Source of the DNA: Sphingopyxis sp. JAI128
GTDB taxonomy: Bacteria > Pseudomonadota > Alphaproteobacteria > Sphingomonadales > Sphingomonadaceae
Reading direction: 5' to 3'
NCBI RefSeq assembly: GCF_014207235.1
Contig: NZ_JACHDA010000002.1
Location: forward strand, 248,001 to 312,000
DNA length: 64,000 nucleotides
Below, in pieces: positions 9,607 through 18,588 of the stretch. The position numbers and the translations under genes are program-made. Under the pieces are notes generated by a model. The model was not told the origin of the DNA. It searched no databases and saw nothing but the letters and a program-made list of their open reading frames with translations. The stretch's first letter is position 1. Every line of letters starts with the position of its first letter.

Positions 9607-11982
9607 TCAGAAATTGATTCCGAGGCGGACATAATATTGGCCGCCGTCGGTGTCATAGGGGGCGTTTCGCGAATAGATGAGCCCGCGCACTGCTTGGTTG
9701 GTCGCCTCGTCGGGGTAGGTGTCGAAGATATTCTCGGCCCCCGCGCGGATCGACAGATGATCGTTCAACTGGACGCTCGCCGACAGGTCGAACATCACCA
9801 TCGATCCAAAGCGCTGGAAGATGTCGCCCGTCGCATTCCCGCTGACGTCGGTCCACGCGCCGTAATAGCGCGCGCGGCCCTGCAATCCGAAACGGCCGAT
9901 CGTATAGCCCAGCGAAGCAGTGCCATTATGCTTGGGCAAGCGGTCTTCGAACAGGATCCGCTGCGTCTCGTTGCCGATCGACGCGCTGGTGCCGCTCGTC
10001 ACCCGGGTCTGGTTGTAATTATAGGCAAGGCTAAGATCGACCTTGCCCGGACCCAGGTCGCGCGCATAGGCAAGCACGACATCGATCCCTCGCGTGCGCG
10101 TATCGAAATCATTGGTGAAATAGGTGACCGCCGTGAAGCGCTGCGGATTGGGAAGGTCGGCGGGTACCGCAAAGGTCCTCGACTGGCCGAAGCGATCGCG
10201 CAGCTTGATCTGATACAGATCGACGCTGCCCGTCAGCCCAAAATCCGACTGGAAGGTCAATCCGGCGGTCAGCGTTCGTGACTTTTCGGGCGTCAGCGGC
10301 TTCGCGCCCAGGGCGACCGCGATGGGATCGGACGGCGACAAGCGACCGGTATTGAAAATCTGGAGTGTCGTGGTGTCGAGGCCCTGCGTCGTGCTCACCG
10401 CATTGAGCTGCGCGGGTGTGGGCGCGCGGAAACCCGTGGACCAGGTTGCGCGTAGCGCCACACCGCCAAGAGGTTCGAGCCGCGCCGAAAGCTTGTAATT
10501 GAACGTGTCGCCAAAGGCCGAGAAATCCTCATATCGCCCCGCCGCGCCGAGCGTCAGCATTTCGGCGGGTCTGACCTCGACATCGACATAACCGGCGTAG
10601 CTCGTCTGCGACCACTCCCCCGTATTCAGCAGGCTGAAGCCCGGAAAGCCGTTGCTGTTCGGCGCCAGTCCCGTCGCCGCGCCCGGTCCGATCGCATAGG
10701 AGGCCGGATCGCCGGGCCGGATCGCGTAGGTCTCCTTGCGCCGCTCGGCGCCGAACGCGATGTTCGCGGGCTCGATCAGTCCCAAAGGCAAGCGGTAGAC
10801 GAAATCGGCGTTCAGGTTGAACTCGCGCTGGCGCAAGCGCCCGAGATAAAAGCTCGTCGGGCTGTCGGGGCCAAGCGAAGCATTGAGCGACTCGCTCAAA
10901 TTATAGTTGATGCGGCTGCGGCCGAGCGACGCGCCGAGGTCATAGGTGAAGGCATCGCCAGCCTCGCCTCGCAGACCACCCGCGGTCTGGAAATCGTCAT
11001 ATTCGGTGCCGAAACGCGGAGTAAAGCCGGCGGGATAAAGACTTGTGAAGCTGAAGCCGGGGAACGCCGTGCTCGGATTATAGACATTTGCGGTGCCCGC
11101 AGGGTTGCGCCAGTTGAAGTCGGTGACCCCCTCCCCGTTGGTCATCGTCCCGAACGCATAGAGCGTCGCGCGGTCGGCGATTTCATAGTGGGCGTTCACG
11201 CTGCCGCGCACCGACCTGAGGTCCGGCTGGCCCCAACGTTGCACCGGGTTGGGCACGTCGATATCCGGGTTTGCCGCCTGGAAGGCTTCGGCGTCCGGCC
11301 GCTGCCGCGTGCGCGAGGTCGCATCGGACTTCGCAAATTCGCCGGTAAAGACGAGCGTTCCGCGGTCGCCAAGCGCCACGCCGCCCTGCCCGCCGGTCTG
11401 ATAGCTCTGGCCGTCGCCTTCATAATAGCTCGAATATTGGCCGAAGGCGGCCATGCCGGGTTGGTCATCGAGAATGATATTGATGACACCCGCGATCGCG
11501 TCCGATCCATATTGCGCCGACGCGCCGTCGCGCAGCACCTCGATCCGCTTGATTGCAAGGTTGGGGATCGTCGCAAGATCGGCCGCCTGCGCGCCGCGCG
11601 TGCCGAGCAGCGCCGAGCGGTGATAGCGCTTGCCGTTGACGAGAACGAGCGTCTGGTCGGGCGACAGGCCGCGCAGCGTTGCCGGACGGACGAACGCCTG
11701 ACCGTCTGCCGCCGGCAGGCGCTGCACGTTGAACGAGGGCAGGAGCTGGGCGAGCGTATCCGACAGGTCGTTCGATACGCTGCTGTCGATCGCGCGGCCC
11801 GACAGGACGTCGATCGGCGCCAACGTGTCGAACTGGGTCCGCCGCGCGTCGCGCGTGCCGGTGACAATGATCGTTTCGCCCTCGGCGCTTTCGGTATCGA
11901 TCGGAGCCGCCTCTTGGGCAGAGGCCGTTGCAGGCGCAGCAAATTGCAGCGCGACAAGCGCGCAGGCGGTGAGACTTTTCAT
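9607..11982 (-). CDS. TonB-dependent outer-membrane receptor
   Basis: 791 residues. A signal peptide (MKSLTACALV..., cleavage near ASAQ) precedes a TonB-box-like ETIIVTGTR near residue 35, a plug with TLRGLSPDQTLVLVNGKR and SAQYGSDAIAGVINI, and a beta-barrel ending in YVRLGINF. The plug resembles receptors of the sphingomonad/xanthomonad sugar or peptide type. The start has an AAGGAGC ribosome site. The Tat-exported aminotransferase-fold enzyme follows by 16 bp, forming a two-gene operon. No regulator is adjacent; the 11983-12134 leader is AT-richer and probably holds the promoter. The ligand is unknown. Confidence 0.92.
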   Translation of the reverse strand: MKSLTACALVALQFAAPATASAQEAAPIDTESAEGETIIVTGTRDARRTQFDTLAPIDVLSGRAIDSSVSNDLSDTLAQLLPSFNVQRLPAADGQAFVRPATLRGLSPDQTLVLVNGKRYHRSALLGTRGAQAADLATIPNLAIKRIEVLRDGASAQYGSDAIAGVINIILDDQPGMAAFGQYSSYYEGDGQSYQTGGQGGVALGDRGTLVFTGEFAKSDATSRTRQRPDAEAFQAANPDIDVPNPVQRWGQPDLRSVRGSVNAHYEIADRATLYAFGTMTNGEGVTDFNWRNPAGTANVYNPSTAFPGFSFTSLYPAGFTPRFGTEYDDFQTAGGLRGEAGDAFTYDLGASLGRSRINYNLSESLNASLGPDSPTSFYLGRLRQREFNLNADFVYRLPLGLIEPANIAFGAERRKETYAIRPGDPASYAIGPGAATGLAPNSNGFPGFSLLNTGEWSQTSYAGYVDVEVRPAEMLTLGAAGRYEDFSAFGDTFNYKLSARLEPLGGVALRATWSTGFRAPTPAQLNAVSTTQGLDTTTLQIFNTGRLSPSDPIAVALGAKPLTPEKSRTLTAGLTFQSDFGLTGSVDLYQIKLRDRFGQSRTFAVPADLPNPQRFTAVTYFTNDFDTRTRGIDVVLAYARDLGPGKVDLSLAYNYNQTRVTSGTSASIGNETQRILFEDRLPKHNGTASLGYTIGRFGLQGRARYYGAWTDVSGNATGDIFQRFGSMVMFDLSASVQLNDHLSIRAGAENIFDTYPDEATNQAVRGLIYSRNAPYDTDGGQYYVRLGINF

Positions 11983-12134
11983 GGATGCTCCTTGGATCTC
12001 GACGGGGAGAGTTATGTTTTGATTGCCGTCGCGCCCTAAGAATTCATTGTGACAAACAGGTGTCTATATATGCATGCAGAGGGGCCGAGCTGCCCATGGG
12101 CAGATGACCGCCGGGACAGTCGAAACATCATCGA

Positions 12135-12620
12135 TTGATTCGACGATCTGGGCGTGCGTCGCATGGCGTGAATCGGAAATCAAAAGCTGGATGGCCGGAC
12201 GGCGCGCATCCTGAAGTCCGGGCGGACGCTGCCTCGACAAGCCGAAACCCCGTCCGCCGCCTGGCCCGCCGCAAAAGCGCGGAACGGCTTTTGCCCTGGA
12301 CCGACGAGGAAACCGCCGCATATGAAAAGAGATGTCCCGTCGGCGCTCGCGAGCGACTTGCCTTTGCCCTGCTCTTGCACGCCGCCGTGCGCCGGTCGGA
12401 CATGATGAATACCGGCCCCCCCAAACCGCGAAGGCGACCAACTGAGATTGAAGCACGAAAAGAACGACAGCGACACGTCGATACCGATCGCGACGAGTTG
12501 GCAGCGGCTGTCGCTCCATGCGAAGAACCACAAGGCCCCTATCTACAGACGATGCACGGCACGCCCAATACGGCAGATGGCTTCGGCAACAGGTTTCGCG
12601 AGCGCGGGATCGAGGTTTGA
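12135..12620 (+). pseudogene. Frameshifted remnant of a phage-type tyrosine integrase
   Basis: One frame contains PWTDEETAAYEKR and a LAFALLLHAAVRRSD segment, typical of the core of P4-like tyrosine recombinases (normally PWTEEE..., LLLYTGQRRSD). The next family segment, KHEKNDSDTSIPIA, appears in another frame around 12450-12495. The sequence then returns to the first frame with DELAAAV and ADGFGNRFRERG, matching the family's AAGFGNWFRERC. At least two frameshifts are therefore needed to rebuild it. The catalytic HGLRK box, second Arg and Tyr at the C-terminus are missing. It is a dead relic of an integrated element beside the accessory region. No tRNA target or att repeat is recognisable nearby. 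Confidence 0.75.
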
Positions 12621-12630
12621 TCACGACGAA

Positions 12631-12651
12631 GGGCGCCGGTGACCGGCGCCC
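12631..12651 (-). terminator. Hairpin downstream of the small lipoprotein gene
   Basis: A 9-bp perfect GC stem with a 3-nt loop lies about 28 bp beyond the lipoprotein stop codon. On the minus strand it is followed by a weak T-containing run, so it may terminate transcription or simply protect the 3' end. Confidence 0.5.
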
Positions 12652-12678
12652 TCCACCCTGCCCTTAGGGAAGGCAGTT

Positions 12679-12954
12679 TTACTTCTTCTGCGTATCGCCG
12701 ACGCCGGTTTCGGACGGGGCGATTTCGCCATTGTCGTCCATCGCATTGGCCTTTTCCTCGCCCTGCTCTTCGACAATATCGGCTTTCTGTTCCATCGCTT
12801 CCTTGGCGGGACCTTCGGGCATGGCATCGGCCTGATCATCGATCGCGTCGGCCTTGGCTTCGGCCTGGTCCTCGACCTTGTCGGCGGCGGGGCTCTGGCA
12901 GGCGCCGAGCGCCAGTGCCGATGTGGCGGCCAGGGTGACGAACAGCTTTTTCAT
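12679..12954 (-). CDS. Small charged lipoprotein
   Basis: 91 residues. The start gives a lipoprotein signal (MKKLFVTLAATSALALGAC, lipobox ALGAC with Cys19). The mature part is highly charged and repetitive, rich in Asp, Glu, Ala and Lys (EDQAEAKADAIDDQADAM-like units), and is probably helical or disordered. No enzymatic domain is seen. Such small acidic lipoproteins are common in sphingomonads and often stress-linked. A candidate EcfG-type promoter (GCAAC-N16-CGTT) lies 31 bp upstream of the ATG, supporting stress induction. The upstream neighbour DUF1206 has its own similar promoter. Confidence 0.85.
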   Translation of the reverse strand: MKKLFVTLAATSALALGACQSPAADKVEDQAEAKADAIDDQADAMPEGPAKEAMEQKADIVEEQGEEKANAMDDNGEIAPSETGVGDTQKK

Positions 12955-12984
12955 CGAAACTCTCCCTCTGATGACTGTCTCGCT

Positions 12985-13009
12985 AACGCAGCACGTCCAA
13001 GAGGGTTGC
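12985..13009 (-). promoter_or_regulatory. Candidate EcfG-type promoter for the small lipoprotein
   Basis: On the minus strand GCAAC (13005-13009) is separated by 16 nt from CGTT (12985-12988), about 30 bp before the lipoprotein ATG. The known alphaproteobacterial EcfG/SigT consensus is GGAAC-N16/17-CGTT, so this has one mismatch in the -35 element. Confidence 0.55.
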
Positions 13010-13018
13010 ACCGCGCGA

Positions 13019-13813
13019 TTATCGCCGCGATGCCACGATGCGCGCGATCATGTCCTCGTCGCGAACGCGGCGCCAGCGCGCCTCGACGAAGCTGTGGATG
13101 CCGAAGAGGAAAAGGCCTGCAGCAACGAGCAGATAAAGAGTCGGATTGTCGGTGAGCGCCGAGAGCGCGTCGCCGAGCCCCTTGACCTCGCCGGCCGCAC
13201 CGAACCATCCCGCGCGCACGAGCGAGACGCCGATGACGGCGAAGACGACGGCGCGCGCCGCAAGCCCTGCGCGCCCGACCGGCACGGCCCATGCGGGCGC
13301 ACCCGCATCGAGATCCCGGGCGAACTCTCTGGTCCATGCCCCGATCGCCTGCTTCGCAGCCGCCGCGAGAAAACCCGCCCCGACGACCCCAAGCAGCACG
13401 CCGCCGAGCGGCAGGTCGAGCAGCATGACTGCCGCTTCCTTTTCGCGGTCGTTCTCGGCGCCCTCGCCGATCGCGAGGGGAAGCGCCGCCCAAGCCAGAA
13501 TGAAATGGGCGACGCCGCTCGCGGCATAGCCGGTTCGCACGGCGACGCCCTTCGCATCCTTGCCTTTGTTCTCGCTGTCGAGCGCCGCGCCGTAAAGGCG
13601 ATAGGCGCCGTAAAGCGCGAGCCCGATAGCTAGCAGGACCCGCAGCATCGTGCCGGCCGGCATGTCGCGAACCGACCGGAACACCGCTTGCGGGCTGGCA
13701 TCGGTGGCCGCCGAACCGGTGAGCGCGATCCACGCGAGCAGACAATAAACCACGCCGCGCGCGAACCATCCCGTCCGTGCGAAAGTCTCAAGGCGTGCGA
13801 GCCTGTCCATCAT
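13019..13813 (-). CDS. DUF1206 family integral membrane protein
   Basis: 264 residues with six predicted membrane helices arranged as three similar helix pairs. Each repeat carries a G-A/V-aromatic pattern (TGWFARGVVY; RTGYAASGVAHF; GRAGLAARAVVF), the signature of DUF1206. The function of the family is unknown. The ATG at 13813 has GAGG at a good distance; an in-frame TTG 12 bp upstream is less likely. A full-consensus GGAAC-N16-CGTT motif ends 30 bp upstream of this ATG, so the gene is probably under the general stress sigma factor. The next gene downstream is the stress-type lipoprotein. Confidence 0.88.
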   Translation of the reverse strand: MMDRLARLETFARTGWFARGVVYCLLAWIALTGSAATDASPQAVFRSVRDMPAGTMLRVLLAIGLALYGAYRLYGAALDSENKGKDAKGVAVRTGYAASGVAHFILAWAALPLAIGEGAENDREKEAAVMLLDLPLGGVLLGVVGAGFLAAAAKQAIGAWTREFARDLDAGAPAWAVPVGRAGLAARAVVFAVIGVSLVRAGWFGAAGEVKGLGDALSALTDNPTLYLLVAAGLFLFGIHSFVEARWRRVRDEDMIARIVASRR

Positions 13814-13842
13814 GAATATCCTCAAGAAGGTCCCGGCAAGCG

Positions 13843-13867
13843 AACGCTCGTCGCCCGGCGCAGTTCC
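13843..13867 (-). promoter_or_regulatory. Full-consensus EcfG-type promoter upstream of DUF1206
   Basis: On the minus strand GGAAC (13863-13867), a 16-nt spacer and CGTT (13843-13846) match the published EcfG/SigT consensus exactly. It is the best match found in the window and points at the DUF1206 gene. Confidence 0.75.
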
Positions 13868-14010
13868 TCCCGCCCGCGCGACCAGGCGAAAACCGTCAAG
13901 ACCCCACCGGGGCCAGTGCCCTTCCCGGCCGCCTCACAATCGGCATAACGCCGCAAAGGTCCGAAAGCGATGAAGGTTGCTTTCGGGATCGAAGCGCGCA
14001 GCTCCAGACC

Positions 14011-14670
14011 TCAGCTTCGCGCAAAGGCATCGGCCACGAAATCGCGCCCGGCGCGAAGACCGACGGGGTCGACGCTATGCCCGACGCCATAAGAGATATG
14101 CGTCTTCACCTCGACCCCCAGCCGCGTAAGCTGGCTTTCCGACAGGTGAAGGGCCGCGATCGGAACGACGGGATCGGCTGTGCCATGCACCAGCAGCACC
14201 GGCGGCGGCGTGGAGACGCGATGGCCAAGGTCGGCCGCGCCCGCGAGCATGCCCGAATAGCCGACGATCGCGGCAACGGGGCGCGGCCGCCGCAGCCCGA
14301 TCTGGAGCGCCATCATCGTACCCTGGCTGAATCCGACGAGGGCAAGATCGGCCTCGGAGAGATCATATTGCGCGAGCTTCCGGTCGATGAAGGCGTCGAT
14401 CGCGGGCGCTGCTGCTGCGGCGCCTGCAGCCAATGCCGACGGCGCGAAACCCGACAGACCCCACCATTGATAACCTGTCCCCATCATCGAGCAGCGCTGC
14501 GGTGCGTGCGGCGCCAGAAACAAGGTATCGGGGAGCGCGTCCTGCCACGGCGGCGCGAGCGATATCATGTCCGAACCGCTCGATCCGAACCCGTGAAGCA
14601 GGAGCACGATATTCTTCGGGGCCGCGCCAGAACGGGGCTGCAAGCTGGCGCCATTGACGATCCTGGACAC
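14011..14670 (-). CDS. Phospholipase/carboxylesterase family alpha/beta hydrolase
   Basis: 219 residues, cytoplasmic (no signal peptide). LLLHGFGSSG near the N-terminus, a GFSQG nucleophile elbow around residue 115, an HGTADPVVP aspartate loop and a C-terminal GVGHSVD histidine match the Abhydrolase_2 (phospholipase/carboxylesterase, YpfH-like) family. The length is typical. These enzymes hydrolyse short acyl esters or lysophospholipids. It stands alone, divergent from a long gap that precedes the mannose-1-phosphate guanylyltransferase gene. The substrate is not predictable. Confidence 0.9.
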   Translation of the reverse strand: MSRIVNGASLQPRSGAAPKNIVLLLHGFGSSGSDMISLAPPWQDALPDTLFLAPHAPQRCSMMGTGYQWWGLSGFAPSALAAGAAAAAPAIDAFIDRKLAQYDLSEADLALVGFSQGTMMALQIGLRRPRPVAAIVGYSGMLAGAADLGHRVSTPPPVLLVHGTADPVVPIAALHLSESQLTRLGVEVKTHISYGVGHSVDPVGLRAGRDFVADAFARS

Positions 14671-15635
14671 GGCATTCCTTCATCATTGTGGGCAAGATTT
14701 GCCAAGTGGTATCGCCCGGCGGCCCCGCAAGGTTCACCAAGCCCCTGTAAAAATCCGGTTCACGGTTTTCCACCCGTGGCTGTATGCGCCGGTCCGGGGG
14801 GACCGCGATCGGAACAGGCAAACGCAGGCACTTTTGCGCGCCCCTCGATTCTCACGCTATAACGCTTCCGACGTTCGGGCGTGAGGAACCATTCGGCCGC
14901 TATTCGCGATCATTCGTTCCAACTCAGGATAAGCCGGCCGGCGGCCGGCACGACATAATCGATGCGATCGCCCGTCTCGCTGCAAGGCCGAGGGCGATCG
15001 CCGTCGACGGTCGCGACATTGGTCGTGGGCAGCGCTCGCCGGCCCGCGCGGACGAAAGACAGGCGCGCCGTGAATGTCTCGAGGCGGTCGAGCCGGATCG
15101 AGATGATGTGCTCGCCCGTTCGCTCGCTCGTTCGGATGAAGTGGTCGCAATAGAGGAGAAACGGCGCGCCCTCGACTTTGTGAAATGCGGACGTCGCGAA
15201 GATGAAGGCAGCACCCGCGCCATAGATTTCCTGTCATGATCGACAGACCGGGCAGGGTCCCGAAATCGGTGAGCAAATACCTCCGAACCTGGTCCGGCCT
15301 CAAAAATCGACATAACCTGGGTTAAATGAGGTCCGCATTCCGGCACAGTATGACTTCGGCGCTGCAACCCCGCCTGTTGCCGGGTGTTGGGCTTGGTAGA
15401 ATCTTAGCCCTCGGCCACGCGATTGGCACAGCGCTTTCGAGCGCATGACCCGCCGGCCGAAGGGTCGGCAGCAAGGTGCAGCAATGCAGGATATTTTCCA
15501 GCACGGGAACATGATCGGGTCACCCCATCCAGTCGCCCCCTCTTTGCCTCCGGCCGCACCCTGTATCGGGCGCGACCGACCCCCCTTTTCCCCCTTCGAT
15601 GATTTCGGCATCGAGATCCCACGCGGGAACGACCG
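14671..15635. other. 965-bp gap, mostly non-coding
   Basis: No complete gene could be supported here. The central part (14910-15233) holds a coding-like frame without a start codon, listed separately. 14671-14909 presumably contains the promoter of the minus-strand esterase. 15234-15635 holds the leader of the mannose-1-phosphate guanylyltransferase gene, with no recognisable motif. Confidence 0.5.
14910..15233 (-). pseudogene. Coding-like frame with no start codon (possible gene remnant)
   Basis: This frame of 107 codons has the codon bias of real genes here (third positions mostly G or C) and encodes a plausible soluble domain, for example GEHIISIRLDRLETFTARL and GDRIDYVVPAAGRLILSW. It is bounded upstream by TGA at 15234-15236 and contains no ATG, GTG or TTG near its beginning. 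Either the 5' part was lost or a frameshift separates it from the frame starting further upstream. I do not recognise the family. It may be a decayed gene. Confidence 0.35.
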
Positions 15636-16658
15636 ATGATCCAGCCCGTCATCCTGTGCGGCGGGGCCGGTACCCGCCTATGGCCCGCATCGCGCGGCGC
15701 GCGCGCGAAGCAATTTCTCGACATCGTCGGCGAAGACAGCCTGTTTGCCCGCACGCTCGACCGCGCGGCAGGTCCCGGCTTCGCTGCACCGCTCGTCGTC
15801 TGCGGCGCCGCGCATGTCGACATGGTCCGCCAGCAATCGCGAGGACGCCGGATCAGGCTCATCGTCGAACCCGCTGCGCGCAACACCGCGGCAGCGATCG
15901 CGCTCGCAGTCGCATCGGCGACCGATGACACCCTGCTGCTTGTGATGCCGAGCGATCATATCATTGCCGACGTCCCAGCCTTTCGCGCCGCGATTACAAA
16001 GGCGGCGGACCTCGCTCGCGATAGCTGGCTTGTCACGTTCGGGATCACTCCCGACCGCCCCGACACCGGCTTTGGATATATTGCGAGCGGAGTCGCGCTG
16101 GGGGACGCCGGCTACGCGGTCGCCCGCTTCGTCGAGAAGCCGCCGCTCGCCGAGGCCGAAGCCATGCTGCGGCAAGGCGGCCATAGCTGGAACGCCGGCA
16201 TCTTCCTCTTCGAGGCCGGCCGGATGCGCGAGGCGATGCTCGCCCATTGCCCCGCAATATACCGCGCTGCCGAAGCCGCCACCGCGAATGCCGTGCATGA
16301 TGGCGACGCCGTACTCGCGGCGCGCGAACAGTTCGAACAGGCGCCGGCGGACTCGATCGACTATGCCGTCATGGAAAAAGACGACCGCGTCGCCGTCGTT
16401 CCGGTTTCGATGGGCTGGTCGGACCTTGGCAGCTGGCAGGCCGTCCACGCGATCGCCGGATGCGACGAGGCCGGCAATGCGTGCACCGACGATCTCTTCG
16501 CCTATGACAGCCGCGGATGCTTCGTTCGCGCGCCCGGCAAGCGCGTGTCGCTCGTCGGCATGGAGAATGTGGCGGTCATCGTCGACGGGGACGATATTCT
16601 CGTCATGCCGCTCGACCGCTCGCAGGATGTCCGTGCCGCGGCGAGTGCGCGCGGCTGA
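15636..16658 (+). CDS. manC: Mannose-1-phosphate guanylyltransferase (GDP-mannose pyrophosphorylase)
   Basis: 340 residues. The N-terminal nucleotidyltransferase signature LCGGAGTRLWPASR, EPAARNTAAAIALA, a MPSDHII metal site and FVEKP match the GDP-mannose pyrophosphorylase family. It converts mannose-1-phosphate and GTP to GDP-mannose in the cytoplasm. The C-terminal phosphomannose-isomerase cupin found in bifunctional ManC/AlgA (about 470 residues) is absent, so this is the monofunctional short form. It stands alone on the plus strand. A HAD phosphomannomutase 12 kb away could supply its substrate and a GT4/GH130 pair at 40-43.7 kb could use its product (inference). Confidence 0.9.
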   Translation: MIQPVILCGGAGTRLWPASRGARAKQFLDIVGEDSLFARTLDRAAGPGFAAPLVVCGAAHVDMVRQQSRGRRIRLIVEPAARNTAAAIALAVASATDDTLLLVMPSDHIIADVPAFRAAITKAADLARDSWLVTFGITPDRPDTGFGYIASGVALGDAGYAVARFVEKPPLAEAEAMLRQGGHSWNAGIFLFEAGRMREAMLAHCPAIYRAAEAATANAVHDGDAVLAAREQFEQAPADSIDYAVMEKDDRVAVVPVSMGWSDLGSWQAVHAIAGCDEAGNACTDDLFAYDSRGCFVRAPGKRVSLVGMENVAVIVDGDDILVMPLDRSQDVRAAASARG

Positions 16659-16853
16659 GGCGCTGAGAAAGCGGTCGCATTTCAAAGGCCTGCTGCGGAT
16701 GACATCCAGTCGACGGGGCGGCGCCCGACCGACCCTCCAGTAAGGCCTGGCAGCGATGCGCGCGCTAATGAACCAGCGGCCCCGATCCCGATGCCACTCC
16801 TCCAGCGATACGTCGGGATATTCATCAAAAGCGTGCGCCCGCGGATCGAGTTT

Positions 16854-18122
16854 CTAAGCCGCCTCGATCCAATCGGCGCGGTGCGTCAAATGGCTCCGGT
16901 CATGCGCGCTGGCCAAGGCATCGGCCGCCCGGTCGAAGGCGAGCTTGGCATGATACCGCGCACAGGCGGAATAAAGGGCGGGATTCCCCTTAGCGAGCGC
17001 CTCGAGCGCGAACTGGAGCCGCAACTGGACCTCGATCAGCGCCGCGCCGTCGCGCGCGATCGGATTGAAGAAATCGTCGAACAGATCGCTTGTTTCCAGA
17101 TCGCGCGCGTACAGCCGCTCGAAACATGGCAGTTCCTGATCGGCGCGAGCATCCGAATAGGCCTGGAACACCCGCAAGCCTGCGCCGATCACTTCGATTG
17201 CTGTCCCGGGGTCGTTCACGGCAGGCGATAAAGCCCGCGACGCGATCTCCGACAGAACGATCAGTCCAAAGCGCGGATCCTGATCATATTCGCGATCGGT
17301 ATCGACCGTGAAACAAGCGGCGATCGCTTCACGGCACTCGGAACCCTGCGCCGGAAAGACGTGCGCCACCTTTCGTACGCCATGGATGAACGATCCGGGT
17401 AGAACCGCGATATGAATCGTCACGTCATAATCCGTCGCGATGTCGTTGAGCGCCGACATGTCGATATGCTGGAGATAGCCTGTGACGCGGCAGACGACGG
17501 GGGCGGCGCCTTCGGGGACCGGCGTCCACGTGCGGGCGCCGAGCCTCGGCAAACCGCCCCATTGCTCGGCAGGCCCCCGCGCTGCCTTTTCGACGCGCTT
17601 GATCGTATCGCCGACGCGGCCGAATTTGCCCAATTGCTCGATCCAGCGAAGCAAGGTCGCGGTGATGATGAAGAGAACAGCCAGCGTTGCGACGAACAGG
17701 ATGACGCGTCCCTGGTCGCCATACACACCGGCGGCCACACCGATGATGCCGACGATACTGAACAGGAAGCTTCCGACGAAGGTCGCGAGCGTGTTCTGGG
17801 CGACGGAATCGCCCAGAAGCAGCTTGGTCGATCGCGGCGTCACATTGGACGCCGCCGCCGAATAGGCCGATACCATGATCGAAAGCGAGAATGTGGTGAC
17901 CGCAAGCATGCTGGCGGCGAGAATATTGAGAATATTGTCGACCGAGCCTGCGGCTAAAGTGAGGTTGATGTCGTAGGGTATATAAGGCCCGGCGACCGCC
18001 GCCAGCAATGCGGTACCCACCGCGGCCAGGCTGAACATCGTGGCGCGGACCCAGATTTGCTTTTTGAACTGCCGGAGCAGCCAAGTCGTGCGGCCGATGA
18101 TGGATATGTTGCCGTCGCTCAT
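16854..18122 (-). CDS. DUF2254 family membrane protein
   Basis: 422 residues. Four membrane helices occupy roughly residues 25-170, followed by a large soluble C-terminal region. Conserved features of DUF2254 are visible: FSLSIMVSAYSAAASNVTPR after helix 2 and RALSPAVNDPGTA near residue 305. The function is unknown. The ATG at 18122 begins the first recognisable family residues; the longer open frame upstream looks non-coding. It is divergent from a cation/proton antiporter across a 466-bp gap, so a link to ion or envelope homeostasis is possible but unproven. Confidence 0.87.
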   Translation of the reverse strand: MSDGNISIIGRTTWLLRQFKKQIWVRATMFSLAAVGTALLAAVAGPYIPYDINLTLAAGSVDNILNILAASMLAVTTFSLSIMVSAYSAAASNVTPRSTKLLLGDSVAQNTLATFVGSFLFSIVGIIGVAAGVYGDQGRVILFVATLAVLFIITATLLRWIEQLGKFGRVGDTIKRVEKAARGPAEQWGGLPRLGARTWTPVPEGAAPVVCRVTGYLQHIDMSALNDIATDYDVTIHIAVLPGSFIHGVRKVAHVFPAQGSECREAIAACFTVDTDREYDQDPRFGLIVLSEIASRALSPAVNDPGTAIEVIGAGLRVFQAYSDARADQELPCFERLYARDLETSDLFDDFFNPIARDGAALIEVQLRLQFALEALAKGNPALYSACARYHAKLAFDRAADALASAHDRSHLTHRADWIEAA

Positions 18123-18588
18123 GGCCACAGCTCGAGACCGCCGGTGAAAAGTCGCGGTCGCCCGCTTCCACGCGGTCGCGCTCGCTGCATACGATCGGCG
18201 CGATGCTTGGGAAACTGATCTTGAAAACGCACGTCTTGAAGCCCCCTCATTGCCGCAAGGAACAGCCTCGGAATGCCCCCAGCGCGAAATTGTTCCCGTC
18301 CTCGGCCTGTCGGGAGCGCCGCCAGCGGGGTCGAGTCCTCGCGCTTGGGACCCGAATCTGCAGAAATAACGACACGGCGAGGCTACGACCGCCCATGATC
18401 GCCAGCGGGCTGTCGGTGGGTAAACCGACGGCTGCGAACGCCGCTTGGTCAACCAGATGGATCGTTAACGTATTGGCGATGACCGTTGATCTTCACAGTG
18501 ACAGGCTGTCTAATCATCCGGCATAGGCGAACTTCCGGTCGAACATCTGAAGAACGGGGTCATCGCCGGCAGGCGCAGGGGAATAGAC
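18123..18588. other. 466-bp divergent intergenic region
   Basis: This gap separates the DUF2254 gene from the antiporter gene. No open frame with coding character, no clear EcfG motif and no strong palindrome were found. It presumably carries both promoters. Confidence 0.5.
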
